The notes: generated from the letters alone by a model not told the origin. Shown: positions 1-14,155, counted from the stretch's first letter. The stretch: 64,000 bases of DNA from Ulva prolifera (GCA_023078555.1 CM041197.1:5477810-5541809); one strand, 5' to 3'. Numbers and translations: made by a program.

Positions 1-176
1 CTCCGTCGATGTTGGACGCGTCGATGTTTTCGTTGAGCTTCCGAGAAGCTCGGCCTTTGCGTCACCGAACTCCTTATGGACACGGTCCGGGACCTACGTG
101 GAGGGCCTGGGCCGAGCGGTGTGGTGGGTGGCGGCGGGGGCCTCGGTATAATGGCGGGGTGGCAGAAGAAAGTGCG

Positions 177-255
177 GTTGGGCGGGCTGGGCCGGGGTGG
201 GATGGGCTGGGGTGGGTTGGGTTGGGGCGGGTTGGGCTGGGGCGGGCTGTGGGGC
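177..255 (+). repeat. G-rich imperfect short tandem repeat
   Basis: Runs of two to four G separated by single T, C or CT units are repeated for about 80 bp, as imperfect units of the type GGGTTGGGCT and GGGGCGGGCT. The plus strand has many closely spaced G-runs, so intramolecular G-quadruplex formation is possible. The tract is low-complexity and explains the glycine/tryptophan-rich and proline-rich open frames on its two strands. Confidence 0.75.
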
Positions 256-303
256 CAGCTGTGCGGCGGGCCGCATGCAGTGACCTGACTTCAGTCTCCA
301 GTT

Positions 304-546
304 CTACCCTCCCGCACATATATTAGTCTTGTTGGTCTTGGTGGAACCGAATATGCCACCGTGAGAGCACTGCCAATACCCAGCATCGATTTGGTGCAGC
401 GTCGCAGTACGCAGCCTAGGCCCGTCGCAATGAATGCCTCGGATGTGGTTAAACAGGCTTGCATGTGTGGTGAGACTTCTCCCGAATTCGGAATATGGAC
501 ACTTAAAGCTCATACGCAGGGACTCGTTCCACTCAGAGCGGATACA
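304..546 (-). pseudogene. Degenerate C2H2 zinc-finger-like fragment
   Basis: On the minus strand an open frame runs from just after an in-frame TAG near 550 down to 304. It reads like two C2H2 fingers that have each lost one cysteine. Finger 1 has CPYSEF where a C-x4-C pair is expected, then 12 residues, then H-x4-H (NHIRGIH). A single TTC-to-TGC change would supply the second cysteine. Finger 2 has WQCSHG where CSHC is expected, again one base away, and no clear histidine pair follows. Such fingers occur in host regulators and in ORFs of some retrotransposons. I cannot tell which this came from, and chance resemblance is possible. Confidence 0.33.
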
Positions 547-802
547 CTAACGGTGCAGCCTGACGGGCTGTTGAAGCGGCCAGACATCACGAAAACAAAA
601 AGCAAACACAAAGCGCTTTAAAAGAATCAAATCTGCAGTTCACTGGAGACTACTCCGCAGGATTGCCAATGGGATTGCCGCACAACGGCACGCGGGCAGC
701 GAGCGGCCCGCGCCGACATAACAAATGCACAGCCCAACGGGTCACTGAGAAGTTCAGGCGAAACGGGAACAGATATCTAAGTCTTGCAAAATGGCAAGGC
801 TG

Positions 803-3340
803 CATGACATAGATGTGTGTGACTGTAGTGCACGTCCGTTAAAGCGCAACCGGCTTCCCTGTCACCTAGTAGTTGAAAAGTTCACAGGCGCTGAATATGT
901 AATGTATTGGCTCATCGAGAAAAGATTTTCCACGCGTCGAAGTTGAGTGCTTTAATACAACACACTCTACACAAGCCATAGGCATGTGTGATCTGTGCGC
1001 ACGTCCGTTAGAGCGCAACCAGCTTCACAGTCACCTAGAAGTTGAAAAGTTCACAGGCGCTGAATATGTAATGTATTGGCTCATCGAGAAAAGATTTTCC
1101 ACACGTCGGAGTTGAGTGCTTTACTACAACACACTCTACACAAGCCATAGGCGTGTGTGACCTTTGCGCACGTCCGTTAAAGCGCAACCGGCTTCCCTGT
1201 CACCTAGTAGTTGAAAAGTTCACAGGCGCTGTATATGGCATGCAATTACTCAGCGAGAAAAGATTTTCCACACGTCGAAGATGAGTGATTTACTACAACA
1301 CACTTAACACAAGACATAGGCGTGTGTGACCTTTGCGCACGTCCGTTAGAGCGCAACCGGCTTCACAGTCACCTAGAAGTTGAAAAGTTCACAGGCGCTG
1401 AATATGTAATGTATTGGCTCATCGAGAAAAGATTTTCCACGCGTCGAAGTTGAGTGCTTTAATACAACACACTCTACACAAGCCATAGGCATGTGTGATC
1501 TGTGCGCACGTCTGTTAGAGCGCAACCGGCTTCCCTGTCACCTAGTAGTTGAAAAGTTCACAGGCGCTGTATATGGCATGCAATTACTCAGCGAGAAGAG
1601 AAGTCGACACATTGGATCAGAGCGCTACTCTAGAACACACTTATCACAAGACATAGGTGTGTGTGACCTTTGCGCACGTCCGTTAAGAGCAACATGCTTC
1701 CCTGTCACCTTGAAGTTGAAAAGTTCACAGGCGCTGAATATGTAATGTATTGGCTCATCGAGAAAAGATTTTCCACACGTCGAAGATGAGTGCTTTACTA
1801 CAACACACTGAACACAAGACATAGGCGTGTGTGACCTTTGCGCACGTCCGTTAAAGCGCAACCGGCTTCCCTTTCACCTAGTAGTTGAAAAGTTTGCAGG
1901 CGCTGGATATTGCATGCATTGGCTCAACGAGAAGAGAATTCGACACGTTGGATTAGAGTGCTACTCTAGAACATACTCTACACATGACATAGATGTTTGT
2001 GACCTTTGCGCACGTCCGTTGACGAGCAACCGGCTTCCCTGTCACCTAGTAGTTGAAAAGTTCGCAGGCGCTGGATATTGCATGCATTGGCTCAACGAGA
2101 AGAGAATTCGACATGTTGGATTAAAGTGCTACTGTAGAACACACTCTACACATGACATAGATGTGTGTGACTGTAGCGCACGTCCGTAAAAGCGCAACCG
2201 GCTTCCCTGTCACCTAGAAGTTGAAAAGTTCACAGGCGCTGAATATGTAATGTATTGGCTCATCGAGAAAAGATTTTCCATGCGTCGAAGTTGAGTGCTT
2301 TAATACAACACACTCTACACAAGCCATAGGCATGTGTGATCTTTGCGCACGTCCATTAGAGCGCAACCGGCTTCACAGTCACCTAGTAGTTAAAAAGTTC
2401 ACAGGCGCTGAATATGTAATGTATTGGCTCATCGAGAAAAGATTTTCCACACGTCGAAGTTGAGTGCTTCACTACAACACACTCTACACATGACATAGGT
2501 GTGTGTGACCTTTGCGCACGTCCGTTAAAGCGCAACCGGCTTCCCTGTCACCTACTAGTTGAGAAGTTCACAGGCGCTGTATATGGCTTGCAATTACTCA
2601 GCGAGAGGAGAAGTCGACACATTGGATCAGAGCGCTACTCTAGAACACACTTATCACAAGACATAGGTGTGTTTGACCTTTGCGCACGTCCGTTGACGAG
2701 CAACCGGCTTCCTTGTCACCTAGTAGTTGAAAAGTTCATAGGCGATAGATATGGCATGCATTGGCTCAACGAGAAGAGAATTCGACATGTTGGATTAAAG
2801 TGCTATTGTAGAACACACTCTACACATGACATAGATGTGTGTGACTGTAGCGCACGTCCGTTAGAGCGCAACCGGCTTCATAGTCACCTAGAAGTTGAAA
2901 AGTTCACAGGCGCTGAATATGTAATGTATTGGCTCATCGAGAAAAGATTTTCCACACGTCGAAGTTGAGTGCTTCACTGCAACACACTCTACACATGACA
3001 TAGGTGTGTGTGACCTTTGCGCACGTCCGTAAAAGCGCAACCGGCTTCCCTGTCACCTAAAAGTTGAGAAGTTCACAGGCGCTGTATATGGCATGCAATT
3101 ACTCAGCGAGAAGAGAAGTCGACACATTGGATCAGAGCGCTACTCTAGGACACACTTATCACAAGACATAGGCGTGTGTGACCTTTGCGCACGTCCGTTA
3201 AAGCGCAACCGGCTTCCCTGTCACCTAGTAGTTGAAAAGTTCACAGGCGCTGGATATGTAATGTATTGTCTCATCGAGAAAAGATTTTCCACACGTCGAA
3301 GTTGAGTGCTTTACTGCAACAGACTCTACACATGACATAG
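803..3340. repeat. Diverged edge of the satellite array
   Basis: The first fifteen or so monomers differ from each other more than those further in. Left-half variants seen mostly here include gactgtagcgcacgtcc, cgttagagcgcaaccgg and gttgacgagcaaccgg. Right halves include a form intermediate between a and b (ggattaaagtgctactgtag and relatives near 2110-2160 and 2790-2830). Frequent stops or alternative bases break the open frames common elsewhere. This is the expected look of an array edge where homogenisation by unequal exchange is weak. Confidence 0.75.
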
Positions 3341-6300
3341 GTGTGTGTGACCTTTGCGCACGTCCGTTAAAGCGCAACCGGCTTCCCCGTCACCTAGTAG
3401 TTGAAAAGTTCACAGGCGCTGTATATGGCATGCATTTACTCAGCGAGAAGAGAATTCGACACATTGGATCAGAGCGCTACTCTAGAACACACTTATCACA
3501 AGACATAGGTGTGTGTGACCTTTGCGCACGTCCGTTAAGAGCAACATGCTTCCCTGTCACCTTGAAGTTGAAAAGTTCACAGGTGCTGGATATGTAATGT
3601 ATTGGCTCATCGAGAAAAGATTTTCCACACGTCGAAGTTGAGTGCTTTACTGCAACAGACTCTACACATGACATAGGTGTGTGTGACCTTTGCGCACGTC
3701 CGTTAAAGCGCAACCGGCTTCCCCGTCACCTAGTAGTTGAAAAGTTCACAGGCGCTGTATATGGCATGCATTTACTCAGCGAGAAGAGAATTCGACACAT
3801 TGGATCAGAGCGCTACTCTAGAACACACTTATCACAAGACATAGGTGTGTGTGACCTTTGCGCACGTCCGTTAAGAGCAACATGCTTCCCTATCACCTTG
3901 AAGTTGAAAAGTTCACAGGCGCTGAATATGTAATGTATTGGCTCATCGAGAAAAGATTTTCCACACGTCGAAGTTGAGTGCTTTACTACAACACACTCTA
4001 CACAAGCCATAGGCGTGTGTGACCTTTGCGCACGTCCGTTAGAGCGCAACCGGCTTCATAGTCACCTTGAAGTTGAAAAGTTCACAGGCGCTGAATATGT
4101 AATGTATTGGCTCATCGAGGAAAGATTTTCCACACGTCGAAGTTGAGTGCTTCACTACAACACACTCTACACATGCCATAGGTGTTTGTGACCTTTGCGC
4201 ACGTCCGTAAAAGCGCAACCGGCTTCCCTGTCACCTTGAAGTTGAAAAGTTCACAGGTGCTGGATATGTAATGTATTGGCTCATCGAGAAATGATTTTCC
4301 ACACGTCGAAGTTGAGTGCTTCACTACACCACACTCTTCACATGACATAGGTGTGTGTGACCTTTGCGCACGTCCGTTAAGAGCAACATGCTTCCCTGTC
4401 ACCTAGTAGTTGAAAAGTTCACAGGCGCTGTATATGGCATGCATTTACTCAGCGTGAAGAGAATTTGACACATTGGATCAGAGCGCTACTCTAGAACACA
4501 CTTATCACAAGAATTATGTGTGTATGACCTTTGCGCACGTCCGTTAAGAGCAACATGCTTCCCTGTCACCTTGAAGTTGAAAAGTTCACAGGTGCTGAAT
4601 ATGTAATGTATTGGCTCATCGAGAAATGATTTTCCACACGTCGAAGTTGAGTGCTTCACTACAACACACTCTTCACATGACATAGGTGTGTGTGACCTTT
4701 GCGCACGTCCGTTAAGAGCAACATGCTTCCCTGTCACCTTGAAGTTGAAAAGTTCACAGGTGCTGAATATGTAATGTATTGGCTCATCGAGAAATGATTT
4801 TTCACACGTCGAAGTTAAGTGCTTTACTACAACACACTCTACACATGACATAGGTGTGTGTGACCTTTGCGCACGTCCGTTAAAGCGCAACCGGCGTCCC
4901 TGTCACCTAGTAGTTGAAAAGTTCACAGGTGCTGGATATGTAATGTATTGGCTCATCGAGAAAAGATTTTCCACACGTCGAAGTTGAGTGCTTCACTACA
5001 ACACACTCTACACATGCCATAGGTGTTTGTGACCTTTGCGCACGTCCGTAAAAGCGCAACCGGCTTCCCTGTCACCTTGAAGTTGAAAAGTTCACAGGTG
5101 CTGGATATGTAATGTATTGGCTCATCGAGAAATGATTTTCCACACGTCGAAGTTGAGTGCTTCACTACACCACACTCTTCACATGACATAGGTGTGTGTG
5201 ACCTTTGCGCACGTCCGTTAAGAGCAACATGCTTCCCTGTCACCTAGTAGTTGAAAAGTTCACAGGCGCTGTATATGGCATGCATTTACTCAGCGTGAAG
5301 AGAATTTGACACATTGGATCAGAGCGCTACTCTAGAACACACTTATCACAAGAATTATGTGTGTATGACCTTTGCGCACGTCCGTTAAGAGCAACATGCT
5401 TCCCTGTCACCTTGAAGTTGAAAAGTTCACAGGTGCTGAATATGTAATGTATTGGCTCATCGAGAAATGATTTTCCACACGTCGAAGTTGAGTGCTTCAC
5501 TACAACATACTCTTCACATGACATAGGTGTGTGTGACCTTTGCGCACGTCCGTTAAGAGCAACATGCTTCCCTGTCACCTTGAAGTTGAAAAGTTCACAG
5601 GTGCTGAATATGTAATGTATTGGCTCATCGAGACAAGATTTTCCACACGTCAAAGTTGAGTGCTTTACTACAACACACTCTTCACATGACATAGGTGTGT
5701 GTGACCTTTGCGCACGTCCGTTAAGAGCAACATGCTTCCCTGTCACCTTGAAGTTGAAAAGTTCACAGGTGCTGAATATGTAATGTATTGGCTCATCGAG
5801 AAATGATTTTTCACACGTCGAAGTTAAGTGCTTTACTACAACACACTCTACACATGACATAGGTGTGTGTGACCTTTGCGCACGTCCGTTAAAGCGCAAC
5901 CGGCGTCCCTGTCACCTAGTAGTTGAAAAGTTCACAGGTGCTGGATATGTAATGTATTGGCTCATCGAGAAAAGATTTTCCACACGTCGAAGTTGAGTGC
6001 TTTACTACAACACACTCTTCACATGACATAGGTGTGTGTGACCTTTGCGCACGTCCGTTAAGAGCAACATGCTTCCCTGTCACCTTGAAGTTGAAAAGTT
6101 CACAGGTGCTGAATATGTAATGTATTGGCTCATCGAGAAAAGATTTTCCACACGTCGAAGTTGAGTGCTTCACTACAACACACTCTTCACATGACATAGG
6201 TGTGTGTGACCTTTGCGCACGTCCGTTAAGAGCAACATGCTTCCCTGTCACCTTGAAGTTGAAAAGTTCACAGGTGCTGGATATGTAATGTATTGTCTCA

Positions 6301-6424
6301 TCGAGAAAAGATTTTCCACACGTCGAAGTTGAGTGCTTTACTGCAACAGACTCTACACATGACATAGGTGTGTGTGACCTTTGCGCACGTCCGTTAAAGC
6401 GCAACCGGCTTCCCCGTCACCTAG

Positions 6425-9400
6425 TAGTTGAAAAGTTCACAGGCGCTGTATATGGCATGCATTTACTCAGCGAGAAGAGAATTCGACACATTGGATCAGA
6501 GCGCTACTCTAGAACACACTTATCACAAGACATAGGTGTGTGTGACCTTTGCGCACGTCCGTTAAGAGCAACATGCTTCCCTGTCACCTTGAAGTTGAAA
6601 AGTTCACAGGTGCTGGATATGTAATGTATTGGCTCATCGAGAAAAGATTTTCCACACGTCGAAGTTGAGTGCTTTACTGCAACAGACTCTACACATGACA
6701 TAGGTGTGTGTGACCTTTGCGCACGTCCGTTAAAGCGCAACCGGCTTCCCCGTCACCTAGTAGTTGAAAAGTTCACAGGCGCTGTATATGGCATGCATTT
6801 ACTCAGCGAGAAGAGAATTCGACACATTGGATCAGAGCGCTACTCTAGAACACACTTATCACAAGACATAGGTGTGTGTGACCTTTGCGCACGTCCGTTA
6901 AGAGCAACATGCTTCCCTATCACCTTGAAGTTGAAAAGTTCACAGGCGCTGAATATGTAATGTATTGGCTCATCGAGAAAAGATTTTCCACACGTCGAAG
7001 TTGAGTGCTTTACTACAACACACTCTACACAAGCCATAGGCGTGTGTGACCTTTGCGCACGTCCGTTAGAGCGCAACCGGCTTCATAGTCACCTTGAAGT
7101 TGAAAAGTTCACAGGCGCTGAATATGTAATGTATTGGCTCATCGAGGAAAATTTTTCCACACGTCGAAGTTGAGTGCTTCACTACAACACACTCTACACA
7201 TGCCATAGGTGTTTGTGACCTTTGCGCACGTCCGTAAAAGCGCAACCGGCTTCCCTGTCACCTTGAAGTTGAAAAGTTCACAGGTGCTGGATATGTAATG
7301 TATTGGCTCATCGAGAAATGATTTTCCACACGTCGAAGTTGAGTGCTTCACTACACCACACTCTTCACATGACATAGGTGTGTGTGACCTTTGCGCACGT
7401 CCGTTAAGAGCAACATGCTTCCCTGTCACCTAGTAGTTGAAAAGTTCACAGGCGCTGTATATGGCATGCATTTACTCAGCGTGAAGAGAATTCGACACAT
7501 TGGATCAGAGCGCTACTCTAGAACACACTTATCACAAGAATTATGTGTGTATGACCTTTGCGCACGTCCGTTAAGAGCAACATGCTTCCCTGTCACCTTG
7601 AAGTTGAAAAGTTCACAGGTGCTGAATATGTAATGTATTGGCTCATCGAGACAAGATTTTCCACACGTCAAAGTTGAGTGCTTTACTACAACACACTCTT
7701 CACATGACATAGGTGTGTGTGACCTTTGCGCACGTCCGTTAAGAGCAACATGCTTCCCTGTCACCTTGAAGTTGAAAAGTACACAGGTGCTGAATATGTA
7801 ATGTATTGGCTCATCGAGAAATGATTTTTCACACGTCGAAGTTAAGTGCTTTACTACAACACACTCTACACATGACATAGGTGTGTGTGACCTTTGCGCA
7901 CGTCCGTTAAAGCGCAACCGGCGTCCCTGTCACCTAGTAGTTGAAAAGTTCACAGGTGCTGGATATGTAATGTATTGGCTCATCGAGAAAAGATTTTCCA
8001 CACGTCGAAGTTGAGTGCTTTACTACAACACACTCTTCACATGACATAGGTGTGTGTGACCTTTGCGCACGTCCGTTAAGAGCAACATGCTTCCCTGTCA
8101 CCTTGAAGTTGAAAAGTTCACAGGTGCTGAATATGTAATGTATTGGCTCATCGAGAAATGATTTTCCACACGTCGAAGTTGAGTGCTTCACTACACCACA
8201 CTCTTCACATGACATAGGTGTGTGTGACCTTTGCGCACGTCCGTTAAGAGCAACATGCTTCCCTGTCACCTAGTAGTTGAAAAGTTCACAGGCGCTGTAT
8301 ATGGCATGCATTTACTCAGCGAGAAGAGAATTCGACACATTGGATCAGAGCGCTACTCTAGAACACACTTATCACAAGACATAGGTGTGTGTGACCTTTG
8401 CGCACGTCCGTTCAGAGCAACATGCTTCCCTGTCACCTTGAAGTTGAAAAGTTCACAGGTGCTGGATATGTAATGTATTGGCTCATCGAGAAAAGATTTT
8501 CCACACGTCGAAGTTGAGTGCTTTACTGCAACAGACTCTACACATGACATAGGTGTGTGTGACCTTTGCGCACGTCCGTTAAAGCGCAACCGGCTTCCCC
8601 GTCACCTAGTAGTTGAAAAGTTCACAGGCGCTGTATATGGCATGCATTTACTCAGCGAGAAGAGAATTCGACACATTGGATCAGAGCGCTACTCTAGAAC
8701 ACACTTATCACAAGACATAGGTGTGTGTGACCTTTGCGCACGTCCGTTAAGAGCAACATGCTTCCCTATCACCTTGAAGTTGAAAAGTTCACAGGCGCTG
8801 AATATGTAATGTATTGGCTCATCGAGAAAAGATTTTCCACACGTCGAAGTTGAGTGCTTTACTACAACACACTCTACACAAGCCATAGGCGTGTGTGACC
8901 TTTGCGCACGTCCGTTAGAGCGCAACCGGCTTCATAGTCACCTTGAAGTTGAAAAGTTCACAGGCGCTGAATATGTAATGTATTGGCTCATCGAGGAAAA
9001 TTTTTCCACACGTCGAAGTTGAGTGCTTCACTACAACACACTCTACACATGCCATAGGTGTTTGTGACCTTTGCGCACGTCCGTAAAAGCGCAACCGGCT
9101 TCCCTGTCACCTTGAAGTTGAAAAGTTCACAGGTGCTGGATATGTAATGTATTGGCTCATCGAGAAATGATTTTCCACACGTCGAAGTTGAGTGCTTCAC
9201 TACACCACACTCTTCACATGACATAGGTGTGTGTGACCTTTGCGCACGTCCGTTAAGAGCAACATGCTTCCCTGTCACCTAGTAGTTGAAAAGTTCACAG
9301 GCGCTGTATATGGCATGCATTTACTCAGCGTGAAGAGAATTCGACACATTGGATCAGAGCGCTACTCTAGAACACACTTATCACAAGAATTATGTGTGTA

Positions 9401-10000
9401 TGACCTTTGCGCACGTCCGTTAAGAGCAACATGCTTCCCTGTCACCTTGAAGTTGAAAAGTTCACAGGTGCTGAATATGTAATGTATTGGCTCATCGAGA
9501 CAAGATTTTCCACACGTCAAAGTTGAGTGCTTTACTACAACACACTCTTCACATGACATAGGTGTGTGTGACCTTTGCGCACGTCCGTTAAGAGCAACAT
9601 GCTTCCCTGTCACCTTGAAGTTGAAAAGTACACAGGTGCTGAATATGTAATGTATTGGCTCATCGAGAAATGATTTTTCACACGTCGAAGTTAAGTGCTT
9701 TACTACAACACACTCTACACATGACATAGGTGTGTGTGACCTTTGCGCACGTCCGTTAAAGCGCAACCGGCGTCCCTGTCACCTAGTAGTTGAAAAGTTC
9801 ACAGGTGCTGGATATGTAATGTATTGGCTCATCGAGAAAAGATTTTCCACACGTCGAAGTTGAGTGCTTTACTACAACACACTCTTCACATGACATAGGT
9901 GTGTGTGACCTTTGCGCACGTCCGTTAAGAGCAACATGCTTCCCTGTCACCTTGAAGTTGAAAAGTTCACAGGTGCTGAATATGTAATGTATTGGCTCAT
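6425..10000. repeat. Tandem higher-order unit of 1849 bp (two copies)
   Basis: The stretch of about 6425-8150 recurs at about 8274-10000 with a constant offset of 1849 bp (11 monomers plus 1 bp). The same order of a and b monomers is kept, along with private variants such as the gaggaaaatttttcc stretch at about 7144 and 8993 and the aaagtacacagg variant at about 7777 and 9626. Single-base differences such as ccgttcagag at about 8408 show that the copies have begun to diverge. Confidence 0.85.
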
Positions 10001-10092
10001 CGAGAAAAGATTTTCCACACGTCGAAGTTGAGTGCTTCACTACAACACACTCTTCACATGATATAGGTGTGTGTGACCTTTGCGCACGTCCG

Positions 10093-13000
10093 TTAAAGCG
10101 CAACCGGGTTCCCTGTCACCTTGAAGTTGAAAAGTTCACAAGTGCTGGATATGTAATGTATTGGCTCATCGAGAAATGATTTTCCACACGTCGAAGTTGA
10201 GTGCTTCACTACACCACACTCTTCACATGACATAGGTGTGTGTGACCTTTGCGCACGTCCGTTAAGAGCAACATGCTTCCCTGTCACCTAGTAGTTGAAA
10301 AGTTCACAGGCGCTGTATATGGCATGCATTTACTCAGCGAGAAGAGAATTCGACACATTGGATCAGAGCGCTACTCTAGAACACACTGATCACAAGAAAT
10401 ATGTGTGTATGACCTTTGCGCACGTCCGTTAAGAGCAACATGCTTCCCTGTCACCTTGAAGTTGAAAAGTTCACAGGTGCTGAATATGTAATGTATTGGC
10501 TCATCGAGAAAAGATTTTCCACACGTCGAAGTTGAGTGCTTCACTACAACACACTCTACACATGCCATAGGTGTTTGTGACCTTTGCGCACGTCCGTAAA
10601 AGCGCAACCGGCTTCCCTGTCACCTTGAAGTTGAAAAGTTCACAGGTGCTTGATATGTAATGTATTGGCTCATCGAGAAATGATTTTCCACACGTCGAAG
10701 TTGAGTGCTTCACTACACCACACTCTTCACATGACATAGGTGTGTGTGACCTTTGCGCACGTCCGTTAAGAGCAACATGCTTCCCTGTCACCTAGTAGTT
10801 GAAAAGTTCACAGGCGCTGTATATGGCATGCATTTACTCAGCGTGAAGAGAATTCGACACATTGGATCAGAGCGCTACTCTAGAACACACTTATCACAAG
10901 AATTATGTGTGTATGACCTTTGCGCACGTCCGTTAAGAGCAACATGCTTCCCTGTCACCTTGAAGTTGAAAAGTTCACAGGTGCTGAATATGTAATGTAT
11001 TGGCTCATCGAGAAATGATTTTCCACACGTCGAAGTTGAGTGCTTCACTACAACACACTCTTCACATGACATAGGTGTGTGTGACCTTTGCGCACGTCCG
11101 TTAAGAGCAACATGCTTCCCTGTCACCTTGAAGTTGAAAAGTTCACAGGTGCTGAATATGTAATGTATTGGCTCATCGAGACAAGATTTTCCACACGTCA
11201 AAGTTGAGTGCTTTACTACAACACACTCTTCACATGACATAGGTGTGTGTGACCTTTGCGCACGTCCGTTAAGAGCAACATGCTTCCCGGTCACCTTGAA
11301 GTTGAAAAGTTCACAGGTGCTGAATATGTAATGTATTGGCTCATCGAGAAATGATTTTTCACACGTCGAAGTTAAGTGCTTTACTACAACACACTTTACA
11401 CATGACATAGGTGTGTGTGACCTTTGCGCACGTCCGTTAAAGCGCAACCGGCGTCCCTGTCACCTAGTAGTTGAAAAGTTCACAGGTGCTGGATATGTAA
11501 TGTATTGGCTCGTCGAGAAAAGATTTTCCACACGTCGAAGTTGAGTGCTTTACTACAACACACTCTTCACATGACATAGGTGTGTGTGACCTTTGCGCAC
11601 GTCCGTTAAGAGCAACATGCTTCCCTGTCACCTTGAAGTTGAAAAGTTCACAGGTGCTGAATATGTAATGTATTGGCTCATCGAGAAAAGATTTCCCACA
11701 CGTCGAAGTTGAGTGCTTCACTACAACACACTCTTCGCATGATATAGGTGTGTGTGACCTTTGCGCACGTCCGTTAAAGCGCAACCGGGTTCCCTGTCAC
11801 CTTGAAGTTGAAAAGTTCACAGGTGCTGGATATGTAATGTATTGGCTCATCGAGAAATGATTTTCCACACGTCGAAGTTGAGTGCTTCACTACACCACAC
11901 TCTTCACATGACATAGGTGTGTGTGACCTTTGCGCACGTCCGTTAAGAGCAACATGCTTCCCTGTCACCTAGTAGTTGAAAAGTTCACAGGCGCTGTATA
12001 TGTAATGTATTGGCTCATCGAGAAATGATTTTCCACACGTCGAAGTTGAGTGCTTCACTACAACACACTCTTCACATGACATAGGTGTGTGTGACCTTTG
12101 CGCACGTCCGTTAAGAGCAACATGCTTCCCTGTCACCTTGAAGTTGAAAAGTTCACAGGTGCTGAATATGTAATGTATTGGCTCATCGAGAAATGATTTT
12201 TCACACGTCGAAGTTAAGTGCTTTACTACAACACACTCTACACATGACATAGGTGTGTGTGACCTTTGCGCACGTCCGTTAAAGCGCAACCGGCGTCCCT
12301 GTCACCTAGAAGTTGAAAAGTTCACAAGTGCTGGATATGTAATGTATTGGCTCATCGAGAAATGATTTTTCACACGTCGAAGTTAAGTGCTTTACTACAA
12401 CACACTCTACACATGACATAGGTGTGTGTGACCTTTGCGCACGTCCGTTAAAGCGCAACCGGCGTCCCTGTCACCTAGTAGTTGAAAAGTTCACAGGTGC
12501 TGGATATGTAATGTATTGGCTCATCGAGAAAAGATTTTCCACACGTCGAAGTTGAGTGCTTTACTACAACACACTCTTCACATGACATAGGTGTGTGTGA
12601 CCTTTGCGCACGTCCGTTAAGAGCAACATGCTTCCCTGTCACCTTGAAGTTGAAAAGTTCACAGGTGCTGAATATGTAATGTATTGGCTCATCGAGAAAA
12701 GATTTTCCACACGTCGAAGTTGAGTGCTTCACTACAACACACTCTTCACATGATATAGGTGTGTGTGACCTTTGCGCACGTCCGTTAAAGCGCAACCGGG
12801 TTCCCTGTCACCTTGAAGTTGAAAAGTTCACAAGTGCTGGATATGTAATGTATTGGCTCATCGAGAAATGATTTTCCACACGTCGAAGTTGAGTGCTTCA
12901 CTACACCACACTCTTCACATGACATAGGTGTGTGTGACCTTTGCGCACGTCCGTTAAGAGCAACATGCTTCCCTGTCACCTAGTAGTTGAAAAGTTCACA

Positions 13001-14155
13001 GGCGCTGTATATGGCATGCATTTACTCAGCGAGAAGAGAATTCGACACATTGGATCAGAGCGCTACTCTAGAACACACTGATCACAAGAAATATGTGTGT
13101 ATGACCTTTGCGCACGTCCGTTAAGAGCAACATGCTTCCCTGTCACCTTGAAGTTGAAAAGTTCACAGGTGCTGAATATGTAATGTATTGGCTCATCGAG
13201 AAAAGATTTTCCACACGTCGAAGTTGAGTGCTTCACTACAACACACTCTACACATGCCATAGGTGTTTGTGACCTTTGCGCACGTCCGTAAAAGCGCAAC
13301 CGGCTTCCCTGTCACCTTGAAGTTGAAAAGTTCACAGGTGCTGGATATGTAATGTATTGGCTCATCGAGAAATGATTTTCCACACGTCGAAGTTGAGTGC
13401 TTCACTACACCACACTCTTCACATGACATAGGTGTGTGTGACCTTTGCGCACGTCCGTTAAGAGCAACATGCTTCCCTGTCACCTAGTAGTTGAAAAGTT
13501 CACAGGCGCTGTATATGGCATGCATTTACTCAGCGAGAAGAGAATTCGACACATTGGATCAGAGCGCTACTCTAGAACACACTGATCACAAGAAATATGT
13601 GTGTATGACCTTTGCGCACGTCCGTTAAGAGCAACATGCTTCCCTGTCACCTTGAAGTTGAAAAGTTCACAGGTGCTGAATATGTAATGTATTGGCTCAT
13701 CGAGAAAAGATTTTCCACACGTCGAAGTTGAGTGCTTCACTACAACACACTCTTCACATGACATAGGTGTGTGTGACCTTTGCGCACGTCCGTTAAGAGC
13801 AACATGCTTCCCTGTCACCTTGAAGTTGAAAAGTTCACAGGTGCTGAATATGTAATGTATTGGCTCATCGAGAAAAGATTTTCCACACGTCGAAGTTGAG
13901 TGCTTCACTACAACACACTCTTCACATGATATAGGTGTGTGTGACCTTTGCGCACGTCCGTTAAAGCGCAACCGGGTTCCCTGTCACCTTGAAGTTGAAA
14001 AGTTCACAAGTGCTGGATATGTAATGTATTGGCTCATCGAGAAATGATTTTCCACACGTCGAAGTTGAGTGCTTCACTACACCACACTCTTCACATGACA
14101 TAGGTGTGTGTGACCTTTGCGCACGTCCGTTAAGAGCAACATGCTTCCCTGTCAC
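10093..14155. repeat. Nested higher-order duplications (1011, 1176 and 2692 bp offsets)
   Basis: Segments repeat at several offsets. About 10093-10780 matches 12785-13480 (offset 2692). About 11464-11970 matches 12475-12980 (offset 1011). About 12785-12980 matches 13961-14155 (offset 1176, exactly seven monomers). Shared private variants include tcacaagtgctggat and actgatcacaagaaatatg. The overlapping offsets indicate successive unequal exchanges rather than one duplication. Confidence 0.75.

Larger units (their letters stand above)
1..802. other. Non-satellite left flank
   Basis: This is single-copy-looking sequence to the left of the satellite. It is GC-rich at first (about 1-290) and more balanced afterwards. 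It contains a G-rich tract and a possible zinc-finger relic on the minus strand, listed separately. I found no convincing gene: the open frames at 9-326, 76-288 and their antisense counterparts come from the low-complexity G/C tract. Nothing is recognised in 622-802. The satellite begins abruptly at about 803 with the motif catgacatag. Confidence 0.7.

Noticed and set aside
9-326. ORFs in the G-rich tract (105, 81, 70 and 60 aa)
   Set aside because: They are low-complexity translations on both strands with no family resemblance.
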